Source of the DNA: CAYQTO01 sp964420455
Lineage (GTDB): Bacteria; Sumerlaeota; Sumerlaeia; SLMS01
Direction of reading: 5' to 3'
NCBI GenBank assembly: GCA_964420455.1
Contig: CAYQTO010000039.1
Span: 1-22,952 of the forward strand
DNA length: 22,952 nt
The position numbers and the translations under genes were made by a program. The notes under the pieces are model-generated. The model was not told the origin of the DNA. It saw only the letters and a program-made list of their open reading frames with translations, and searched no databases. This document shows, piece by piece, positions 9,201-14,951 of this stretch (positions within the stretch are counted from its first letter, which is position 1; each line of letters starts with the position of its first letter).

Positions 9201-11115
9201 GCTCGCCCAGCGCTTCCTCCAGCAGGCACCCGGCGACGAGGAGTTCCAGCGCCTGAATGCCCTCGCCAGCCTTTATGGCAACAAGATCGACGAGGCGGTC
9301 GCCGAGTACCAGCGCATGCTCGAACGCAACCCCAGCGACGAGCAGGCCCTGGTCAACCTCGCCCTCGCCTACGTCCAGAAGCTGCGGACCGACGAGGAAG
9401 CGAGGGGCTACTACGAGCGCGCCCTGCGCATCCAGCCCGACCAGGAGGACCTCCACGTCGCCCTCGGACGCCTCCACGCCATCAACGGCGACTCCGCCGC
9501 CGCGGTGGACGCCTACAAGGCCGCCCTCAAGTCCGGCGAGGACAACAAGCAGCGCATCATCGCCCACATGATGGCGCTCCTCGGCGAACACCCGGAGATC
9601 CTCCGGGTCCGGTGGTTCCTCGTCGAGGTCCTCGTCTCCGTCGGCCATCTGCGCGAGGCCCTCGAGCAGATCGAGTTCATCAGCAACTCCCACCAGGGCC
9701 AGACCCCGAACGTCCTCAGCGCCCTCGAATCCATCCTCAAGCGCGACGCCAACAACCTCACGGCCCTCTCCCTCCAGGGCTCCCTCCTCCTTTCCTCCGG
9801 CCAGACCGACAAGGCGGTCCGCGTCCTCGAAAAGGTCCACAACCTCCAGCCCACCCGACCGGAGGTCCAGGAGCGGCTCATCGAGGCCTACAAGGCCATG
9901 CTCGAATCGCGCGACGACCACGGCGTTCGCTTTCGCCTCGGCTCCATCTACTACCAGCAGCAGGAGTACGACGAGGCCATTGGCTGCTTCCAAAAAACCT
10001 CCCAGGACTACCGCTGGGAGGCCGAGTCCACCAAGATGCTCGGCAAGTGCTTCACCGGCAAGGGCATGCTCGACCTCGCCCTCCAGGAATACAAGAAGCT
10101 CGTCGTCGACGACGAGACCAAGGAACTCCTCTACGACCTCGCCCAGTGCTACGAGACCAAGCGCGACCTCGTGGGCGCGAAGACCGTGTATAGACAACTC
10201 TTCGCCGCGGACATCGACTACAAGGACGTGAAGGCACGGTTCGAGATGCTCTCGGGCTCCACCTCCGACCCCATGGCCTTCGAAAAGACCTCCATCGTCC
10301 AGCAGATGAGCGAGGAGGCGGCCCGGCGCTACGAACTCCTCGACGAGCTCGGCCGCGGCGCCATGGGCATCGTCTATCGCGCCCGGGACAAGGAACTCGA
10401 GGAAATCGTCGCCCTCAAGATCCTCCCCGACAACATGTCCAACAACCCCGAGGCCGTCCGTCGCTTCAAGATCGAGGCGCGAAACGCCCGCAAGCTCTCG
10501 CACCCCAACATCGTCCGCATCCACGACATCGGCGAGGAGATGGGCCGGAAGTATATCTCCATGGAATACGTCGACGGGTCCGACCTGAAGAAGAAAATGA
10601 AGAGCCTGAGCAACACCCGTCTCACCCACGAGCAGGTCCTCAAGTACGCCATGCAGATCGCCGACGCCCTCGGTTACGCACACCGCCTTGGCATCGTCCA
10701 CCGGGACATCAAGCCCGCCAACATCATGCTCAACAGCAGTGACGACGTGAAGGTCACGGACTTCGGCATCGCCAAGCTCATGGACTCGACCGGCGAGGGA
10801 ACCATGGTTGGCGCCGTCATCGGCACGCCCCTTTACATGTCACCGGAGCAGGTGCAGGGGATCCCCGTGGACAACCGGGCGGACATCTACAGCTTCGGCA
10901 TCATGCTCTACGAACTCTTCAGCGGCCGCCCTCCCTTTACCGAGGGGGACCTCGCCTACCAGCACATCCACAAGGAGCCGGCCCGTATAGACGGCCTGCC
11001 GGACAGGCTTTGGGACATGATCGCCCGCTGCCTCGCCAAGAAGAAGGAAGACCGTTGGGAAAACGCCGAGCAGGTCTTCGACATCCTTCGGGAATACCGG
11101 AAGGCCACCGCCTGA
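6262..11115 (+). CDS. Giant receptor-like Ser/Thr protein kinase: propeller, TM, TPR array, C-terminal kinase (1617 aa)
   Basis: Domains in order (numbering from ATG 6262): a signal peptide with a basic n-region and the core MAALACAILATCAPLLPAQS; residues 40-440, repeated blades of FG-GAP/PQQ-like type (TPEIIVTDAEGRLRLHDS, LDIAVGTVGGSLLIID, RDAVIGTADGRIVVVE); a membrane helix at about 516-538; then about 800 residues of TPR-like helical pairs; and a Hanks-type kinase at 1356-1612. The kinase looks active: glycine loop GRGAMG 1364-1369, Lys1386 in ALKIL, HRD with D1482, DFG with D1500, and APE-like SPEQ. Topology predicts an outside propeller and an inside TPR-kinase. The kinase is at the C-terminus, unlike the common bacterial order of kinase, TM, sensor. 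The start is uncertain: in-frame ATGs at 6193, 6220, 6262 and 6301 all lack a clear ribosome site, and 6262 gives the best signal peptide. It carries four GTATAGAC copies. Confidence 0.9.
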   Translation: MASRISRRTSWKRMAALACAILATCAPLLPAQSDSAELYSQKANLVTPNAIIVADLVHTPTPEIIVTDAEGRLRLHDSATGQQIQSRKFGTDALTAAAVGDFLGRNTLDIAVGTVGGSLLIIDGSSLDVVRELDLGAAVSIQPTVLPDAAGTGRDFLVLADQNGSLHGIDAGSEAATIIWTIRTGSKFDAPPAIGNPRNPEIRDAVIGTADGRIVVVEAESGRNEETKTAEEDLSIPVTPLLVDINGNRTDEIIIAQNRLGVRALRWPANRNETLREIWRATSARTPVSSPLLLSRGPDIGSYRILQITQSSIQVLEATSGTSVAEEANVYQGISTGVGLIPRGNQYPELAFGMRRTFHTTTNLSQWMENGGTIALDTEETALQHQLEHTVLIAATEQGGDLLAIGISKEQGGQLYAFFTGHTLSVGDWPTLTPWMGPVGSPTHSARLNRGWAQLEAQRRDALDAQAAEWRTNLDAAMAAGDWARASQDAALLLEYHPYNSDYSSLRLQIWVRKNLVFLLIGGVLVLALGGTLTWFTLRGLTHRRLRLRAETAVARNEFEEAARFYRLLLNRVPRNNQVAYALARVHLALQDYSAETLDVYAQAHEARPDDANILTAYARALLLEPKTDATAAAIYTKALPTFPEPALLEYGLGRHFLAAGNHEEAGKRLRSALRGGVSTDALYSALCDVYLATSSHTAKALPVYQQQFPARREDRAFLEAYLGACIDAKKMDQQVETLCQEVLQASPGHVPAYLHLARILMQKNQTGQAIEEIQNALERQPGEPEATALLAQAYMNMNRRDDEALRAFRGALQHHPEDSKLLRNLSSIYAERQVFDEDAVAIYHRALEHNPGDVPTLRALAQTALLTNDHQLSIRSLESLAHHATLNAKQTQQLANAYVRCDVHEPKAEKVYKDALREEPGNAEYQAALARVYTLQDRDDADCLPVYEAHLHNNPDDIAVGRQLAKALIKANRYDQALELAQRFLQQAPGDEEFQRLNALASLYGNKIDEAVAEYQRMLERNPSDEQALVNLALAYVQKLRTDEEARGYYERALRIQPDQEDLHVALGRLHAINGDSAAAVDAYKAALKSGEDNKQRIIAHMMALLGEHPEILRVRWFLVEVLVSVGHLREALEQIEFISNSHQGQTPNVLSALESILKRDANNLTALSLQGSLLLSSGQTDKAVRVLEKVHNLQPTRPEVQERLIEAYKAMLESRDDHGVRFRLGSIYYQQQEYDEAIGCFQKTSQDYRWEAESTKMLGKCFTGKGMLDLALQEYKKLVVDDETKELLYDLAQCYETKRDLVGAKTVYRQLFAADIDYKDVKARFEMLSGSTSDPMAFEKTSIVQQMSEEAARRYELLDELGRGAMGIVYRARDKELEEIVALKILPDNMSNNPEAVRRFKIEARNARKLSHPNIVRIHDIGEEMGRKYISMEYVDGSDLKKKMKSLSNTRLTHEQVLKYAMQIADALGYAHRLGIVHRDIKPANIMLNSSDDVKVTDFGIAKLMDSTGEGTMVGAVIGTPLYMSPEQVQGIPVDNRADIYSFGIMLYELFSGRPPFTEGDLAYQHIHKEPARIDGLPDRLWDMIARCLAKKKEDRWENAEQVFDILREYRKATA
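8438..8445 (+). repeat. GTATAGAC copy 2
   Basis: Exact octamer, preceded by T. In the kinase gene it spans TGT ATA GAC (Cys-Ile-Asp), with a rare ATA codon. Confidence 0.8.
9058..9065 (-). repeat. GTATAGAC copy 3
   Basis: Exact octamer on the minus strand, preceded by C. In the kinase gene the plus strand reads GTC TAT ACG (Val-Tyr-Thr). Confidence 0.8.
10188..10195 (+). repeat. GTATAGAC copy 4
   Basis: Exact octamer, preceded by T. In the kinase gene it spans GTG TAT AGA CAA (Val-Tyr-Arg-Gln), with a rare AGA codon. Confidence 0.8.
10985..10992 (+). repeat. GTATAGAC copy 5
   Basis: Exact octamer, preceded by C. In the kinase domain it spans CGT ATA GAC (Arg-Ile-Asp), with a rare ATA codon. 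Confidence 0.8.
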
Positions 11116-11158
11116 GGCCCGTTTCGCGCAGGTCCCCCGAGGGAGACCCGCAGACCCG

Positions 11159-11947
11159 TCAGAGCACCCTCACCAGCCCGCCATCCACCAGCCAGTTGCC
11201 CCCGCGGAGGTAATCCGCCCGCATCGAGCTGAGGTACGCCACGAGGCTTCCCACGTCGCCCGGGGCACCAATCCGCCCCGCGGGAATCGAGGCCTCCGCC
11301 GCCGCACGCAATGCCTCCGCGGTCGTCTCGCTCTTCTCTGCCTGGAACCTGAAGACATTCGCCAAGCGGTCCGTGTCTATACGCCCGGGGGCGATCGAGT
11401 GGAGCACCACCCCCTGCGGCGCCAGTTCCTCCGTGAGGGTCTTCACCAGCCCAACGATCGCCGGGCGAAACACATTGGAAAGCGTCAGCCCGGGAAACGG
11501 CACCACCGTCGACGTGCTGGTGACGAAGAAAAACCGTGCCGCCGGGCTCCTGCCGAGCAACGGCAGCGCCGCCCGGAGCAGTTCCACCGGCGCGACCACA
11601 AGAAGCCGCGCCGCCTCCTCCCACTGTGCCGCCGCGAGGTCCGCCATCGTCCCTGGCGCCGGGCCGCCACTGTTCGCCACGATCACGTCGAGTCGCCCGA
11701 ACTCCTTCTCCACGAAGTCCACCAGGCCCGCCTGCGCCGCCAGCTCCGCCGAATCCATCGGATACCCGAGCACCCGCCGGCCGGTCCTTTCGCCCACCTC
11801 CGTCACCGCCCGCCCGAGATCCTCCTTCCCCCGGGCCGTCAGCACCAAGTCGCACCCCTCCGCCGCGAGCGCCTCGGCGATCCCCCGCCCGATGCCCCGG
11901 CTCGCCCCCTGCACCACCGCCACGTGACCCTTCAGTTCCAGATCCAT
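11159..11947 (-). CDS. SDR-family protein with altered catalytic Tyr/Lys (262 aa)
   Basis: A Rossmann-fold short-chain dehydrogenase/reductase. The cofactor motif GASRGIG is at 14-20, the ANSGG version of the NNAG motif at 91-95, and the Ser/Thr cluster TSTST at 143-147. The C-terminal NWLVDGGL is typical of FabG-like members. At the YxxxK position the sequence reads SNVFR (157-161), so the catalytic Tyr and Lys are replaced by Ser and Arg. I recall similar LSN..R variants among SDR paralogues, which would make this a divergent subfamily rather than a broken gene. Whether it still reduces a carbonyl substrate is unclear. The start ATG 11947 has AGGAG seven bases upstream. It is the last gene of the signal peptidase-ABC transporter operon, 14 bases after the permease stop. 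It converges on the kinase gene with 43 bases between stops. Confidence 0.88.
   Translation of the reverse strand: MDLELKGHVAVVQGASRGIGRGIAEALAAEGCDLVLTARGKEDLGRAVTEVGERTGRRVLGYPMDSAELAAQAGLVDFVEKEFGRLDVIVANSGGPAPGTMADLAAAQWEEAARLLVVAPVELLRAALPLLGRSPAARFFFVTSTSTVVPFPGLTLSNVFRPAIVGLVKTLTEELAPQGVVLHSIAPGRIDTDRLANVFRFQAEKSETTAEALRAAAEASIPAGRIGAPGDVGSLVAYLSSMRADYLRGGNWLVDGGLVRVL
11375..11382 (-). repeat. GTATAGAC copy 6
   Basis: Exact octamer on the minus strand, preceded by C. In the SDR gene it spans CGT ATA GAC (Arg-Ile-Asp), with a rare ATA codon. Confidence 0.8.
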
Positions 11948-11961
11948 TGCCGCACTCCTTG

Positions 11962-13545
11962 TCAGTTTCGGAACAAGACCCCTTCGCGCTGGAACATCGC
12001 CACGCACAACGCCAAACACACGCCCGCGAAGGCGACGCACGACAGCAACGACAGGAGGAAGTACCCGAGGAACGGCTCGCCGCCAAGGATGCTCTTCGAC
12101 AGCAGGCTGACATTCACGATGGGAACCAGCGCGAGGCCGGCGGTCAGCTCTATCCCGGGGATCAGTCCCGCCCCCGCCGGCAGGATCAGCACCAGCGACA
12201 CCGGGCCCATGTAGTTCTGGGCCTCCTTGAAGCTCCGCGCGAAGATGGAAACCGTGAGGAACAGGCCCGCGAAGGCCGCCGCCGGTGGCACCGCCAGCAC
12301 CGCCAGTGCCACCATCCGCCCCGGGTCGAGGTCCCATTCGAGCATCTGCATCAGCGGCCCCGGCGCCAGATAGACGACCGAGAGCAGCATCGACAGCACC
12401 CCCGCCAACGCGGCCACCAGCGACGTGGTGAAGATAAGGAGGAATTTGCCGAGGGCGATTTCCGTGCGCGTTGCCGGCGAGAGGAGCAACGTCTCGAGTG
12501 TCTGGCGCTCCTTCTCGCCCGCGCCCAGGTCCAACGCCGGATACAGCGCCCCAATGAAGGCGAACGCCACCACCAGGTACGGCAACAGGCCCCCGAGGAC
12601 GCCGATCAGCACCTCGGCCCCGGAGGCGATGTTGGTGCCCGATTTGACCTCGACGGGTGTGAGGATCGACGGCGGGAGCCCCGCGTTGCGGATCCGGCTG
12701 CGTATATACGATTGGCGGGCGTGGTCGGCCACCGTGCGGATCCGCAGGTTCGCCTCCAGGGAGTGGGGCTCCGACAGGTCGTGGTAGAAGCCCAGGCGGA
12801 CGGTCGCGTCCGGCGACCGGGCGGGGTCGGCGTCGGGGAAGTCCACCGTCAACGCCCCCTGGATGCGGCGGCTGCGCAGCGCCTCGACGATTGCCGCCCC
12901 GTGGGGGTCCCCGCGGAGGCCCGCTGGAACCTCCTCTTGGGCAAGGTCCCCCGCCGGGTCCAGCTCCGCCGGATCGACGAACTCGATCATGCCAAGACCG
13001 CGGATCGCCACCTGATAGAACTCCAGGAGGGCCCCCTGCAGACCGGAGGTGCCACCGCTTCCCTCGAGCGACCGCGACAGACCCGAAAGGTCCACCCCCT
13101 CCAGGCCCCCGATCCCGTCGGGCTTGCCTGAAAGTCCCCCGCGCGCGGCCTCGTTCACTTGCCGGGCAAGGCCGGTGGTCCACGCGTGGAATGCCTCGGG
13201 GTCGGACAAGGCCCCCGTGGGCAGCTGGCCGACCAACTGGCGAACGGCGCCGCCCCCGAAATAAAGCACCAGCGGCGAGTGCGCCACCGTTAGCAGCCGC
13301 CCCAGCTCGGACCCAAGGAAGGTCTCGTGGACGAGCTGTCTATACGCCGCCTGGTCCTCCTCGCCCGCAGCTACCACCGCCGTCCGCGTCACCTGGCCCA
13401 CGGCGAAGGACAACGCCAGGTTCCCCATCACCATCATCAGGACCGGCACCAGCACTGTCGGCAGCAGCAGCATGAACACGAGCGTCTTGCCGTCGCGAAG
13501 CGTGTCCAGCAGCTCCTTTCGGTAGACCGTATAGACGTTGCTCAT
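11962..13545 (-). CDS. ABC-2 type transporter permease, NatB-like (527 aa)
   Basis: The N-terminus MSNVYTVYRKELLDTLRDGK followed by a hydrophobic helix (about 21-48) is the signature of NatB-like ABC-2 permeases. A large extracytoplasmic domain (about 50-325) follows, then five or six membrane helices to the C-terminus (for example VAFAFIGALYPALDLGAGEKERQTLE, whose second half is the conserved cytoplasmic coupling segment). The start ATG at 13545 overlaps the stop of the ATPase gene in an ATGA arrangement, so translation is coupled and the pair forms one exporter. NatAB exports sodium in Bacillus, but the family also moves lipids, peptides or drugs, so the substrate is open. Three GTATAGAC-type words lie in or near it: codons 4-6 (13529-13536), 13338-13345, and a looser TATATAC at about 12711. 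Confidence 0.88.
   Translation of the reverse strand: MSNVYTVYRKELLDTLRDGKTLVFMLLLPTVLVPVLMMVMGNLALSFAVGQVTRTAVVAAGEEDQAAYRQLVHETFLGSELGRLLTVAHSPLVLYFGGGAVRQLVGQLPTGALSDPEAFHAWTTGLARQVNEAARGGLSGKPDGIGGLEGVDLSGLSRSLEGSGGTSGLQGALLEFYQVAIRGLGMIEFVDPAELDPAGDLAQEEVPAGLRGDPHGAAIVEALRSRRIQGALTVDFPDADPARSPDATVRLGFYHDLSEPHSLEANLRIRTVADHARQSYIRSRIRNAGLPPSILTPVEVKSGTNIASGAEVLIGVLGGLLPYLVVAFAFIGALYPALDLGAGEKERQTLETLLLSPATRTEIALGKFLLIFTTSLVAALAGVLSMLLSVVYLAPGPLMQMLEWDLDPGRMVALAVLAVPPAAAFAGLFLTVSIFARSFKEAQNYMGPVSLVLILPAGAGLIPGIELTAGLALVPIVNVSLLSKSILGGEPFLGYFLLSLLSCVAFAGVCLALCVAMFQREGVLFRN
13338..13345 (-). repeat. GTATAGAC copy 7
   Basis: Exact octamer on the minus strand, preceded by C. In the permease gene it spans GCG TAT AGA CAG (Ala-Tyr-Arg-Gln), with a rare AGA codon. 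Confidence 0.8.
13529..13536 (+). repeat. GTATAGAC copy 8
   Basis: Exact octamer, preceded by C. It overlaps codons 4-6 of the permease gene, read there as GTC TAT ACG (Val-Tyr-Thr). Confidence 0.8.
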
Positions 13546-14282
13546 GGGGAGGCGTCTCCCGCGACGAGGGAAACGAAGGCATCCTCGAGGTCGGCACCGT
13601 GCTCCGCGTGGAGGTCCGCGCGGTTCCCGAAGAAGACCAGGCGTCCGCCCGCCAGCACCGCCACCCGGTCGCACAACCGCTCCACCTCCAGCATGTTGTG
13701 GGTCGACAGGAGCACAGTCTTCCCCTCCTCGCGGCATTGGCGGATGAAGTCGACGATGCGGCGGGATCCGGGCACGTCCAGCCCCGTCGTTGGCTCGTCC
13801 AGGACGACCACCGGCGGATCATGGAGGAGGCACCGGGCGATGTTGGCTTTCTGCTTCATTCCATGGGAAAGCTTGTCGCAGGGGCGGTCGAGAAAGGCGT
13901 CCATGTCGAGGAGGCCGGCGAGGAGGTCTATACGCCGCCGGAGGTCGCCGTCGGTCATTCCGTTGAGGCGGGCGAAGAAACGCAGGGTCTCCCTCGGGGT
14001 GAGGCGCCCATAGAGGGCGGTGCCGGTGGAAAGGAAACCGATGCGGCGGCGGACGGCGGCGGGATCGTGGCGGACGTCGTGGCCGTCGACCACGGCGGTC
14101 CCTCCCGTGGGCCGCAGCGCCGTGCTGATCATGCGGAGGACCGTGGTCTTGCCCGCCCCGTTGGGACCGAGAAGCCCCAGGGCCTCGCCCTCCCCAACGG
14201 AAAAGGACACGTCCGCAATGGCCCGCGTCCTCCCCCAGCGCCAGTCGCGAAACTCCTTCGTCAATCCCTTTACCTCAACCAC
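13542..14282 (-). CDS. ABC transporter ATP-binding protein, NatA-like (246 aa)
   Basis: A single nucleotide-binding domain with Walker A GPNGAGKT at 39-46, signature LSHGM at 138-142, Walker B VVVLDEP ending near 164, and the switch histidine in STHN (H195). The Q-loop region reads GFLSTGTALYGRLT, without the usual Gln, as in NatA-type ATPases. Translation starts at GTG 14282, with GGAGGA just upstream inside the end of the signal peptidase gene; the two genes overlap by eight bases. Its stop overlaps the permease start. It powers the adjacent ABC-2 permease at the inner membrane. One GTATAGAC copy lies at 13926-13933, encoding Arg-Ile-Asp with an ATA codon. Confidence 0.93.
   Translation of the reverse strand: MVEVKGLTKEFRDWRWGRTRAIADVSFSVGEGEALGLLGPNGAGKTTVLRMISTALRPTGGTAVVDGHDVRHDPAAVRRRIGFLSTGTALYGRLTPRETLRFFARLNGMTDGDLRRRIDLLAGLLDMDAFLDRPCDKLSHGMKQKANIARCLLHDPPVVVLDEPTTGLDVPGSRRIVDFIRQCREEGKTVLLSTHNMLEVERLCDRVAVLAGGRLVFFGNRADLHAEHGADLEDAFVSLVAGDASP
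13926..13933 (-). repeat. GTATAGAC copy 9
   Basis: Exact octamer on the minus strand, preceded by C. In the ABC ATPase gene it spans CGT ATA GAC (Arg-Ile-Asp), with a rare ATA codon. Confidence 0.8.
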
Positions 14283-14862
14283 CGGGTTCCTCCCTGCTGT
14301 CGATGGGACCGAACCGCGCCAGCGGCAGGTAGCGAAAGAGCACGGTGCCGACGATGGCGTCGCGGGGGACCGGGCCGAACTCCTCCGAGTCGAAACTCAC
14401 CGCGCGGTTGTCGCCCAGCACGAAATACTGCTCCGGGAGGAGCTGCAGCGCAAAGTTCGGCGTGAAGAAATGCGGTCCGTTCACCCCATTGGGCGCAGGG
14501 CGCGGCGTCCCATTCACGTAGTAATAACCACGACGAAAACCAACCACATCCCCCGGCAGGCCAACCACGCGCTTCACCAGGTCGTTCCCTCCATCGGGCG
14601 ACCGAACGACCACCACCGTCCCCTCCTCGATCGTTTCCGGCGGCGAGTACCAGACGATTAACCGGTCGCCAACGTCGATCGTCGGCTCCATCGATCCGCT
14701 CGTCACCACCGTGGCGAGCAGCGTCCCCCGGAGGAACAATCCCCAGACGACAAAGAGCACAACGGATACGACCGCGCTGGCGATCAGGCGCCAGCGCGTG
14801 AAGACACCACGGCGACGCGTGCCGCCCGAGTCCCCTGCCGTTGCCTCCGGAGGTCCGATCAT
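14275..14862 (-). CDS. lepB: Signal peptidase I (195 aa)
   Basis: An S26-family membrane serine protease that removes Sec/Tat signal peptides on the outer face of the inner membrane. One N-terminal membrane helix (about 25-45) is followed by the box-B motif SGSMEPT with catalytic Ser57. The general-base Lys97 lies in DLVKRVVGLPGD, and the box-E region FVLGDNRAVSFDSEEFGPV is present. The length suits the short, single-helix form. The start ATG 14862 has AGGA about five bases upstream, and a longer open frame upstream has no family-like sequence. It heads a four-gene operon with the NatA-like ATPase, the permease and the SDR gene. It is divergent from the glycosyltransferase gene across 89 bases, where both promoters should lie. 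Confidence 0.93.
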   Translation of the reverse strand: MIGPPEATAGDSGGTRRRGVFTRWRLIASAVVSVVLFVVWGLFLRGTLLATVVTSGSMEPTIDVGDRLIVWYSPPETIEEGTVVVVRSPDGGNDLVKRVVGLPGDVVGFRRGYYYVNGTPRPAPNGVNGPHFFTPNFALQLLPEQYFVLGDNRAVSFDSEEFGPVPRDAIVGTVLFRYLPLARFGPIDSREEPGG

Positions 14863-14951
14863 TTCCGTCCTGCCCGCTCTTTCGACACTTGCGACTCCCG
14901 GCGCTCCACACGAATGTGCTCCTCCCGGAAACGCAAGACGGAGGTGACCGC

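Noticed and set aside
6817..10701. A 1294-codon open frame on the minus strand opposite the kinase gene.
   Set aside because: It mirrors the strongly C-ending codons of the plus-strand kinase, its translation is a low-complexity Gly/Val/Leu/Glu/Asp mixture, and the plus strand has clear kinase and TPR motifs.
11131..11148. A short hairpin (GGTCCCC with GGGAGACC) between the convergent kinase and SDR genes.
   Set aside because: The stem has only about seven pairs with a mismatch and there is no T tract. It could help termination but is not strong enough to annotate.
11536..13131. A 531-codon plus-strand frame over the SDR and permease genes.
   Set aside because: Its translation is Pro/Arg-rich and lacks domains, while the minus strand has overlapping start/stop coupling and transporter motifs.
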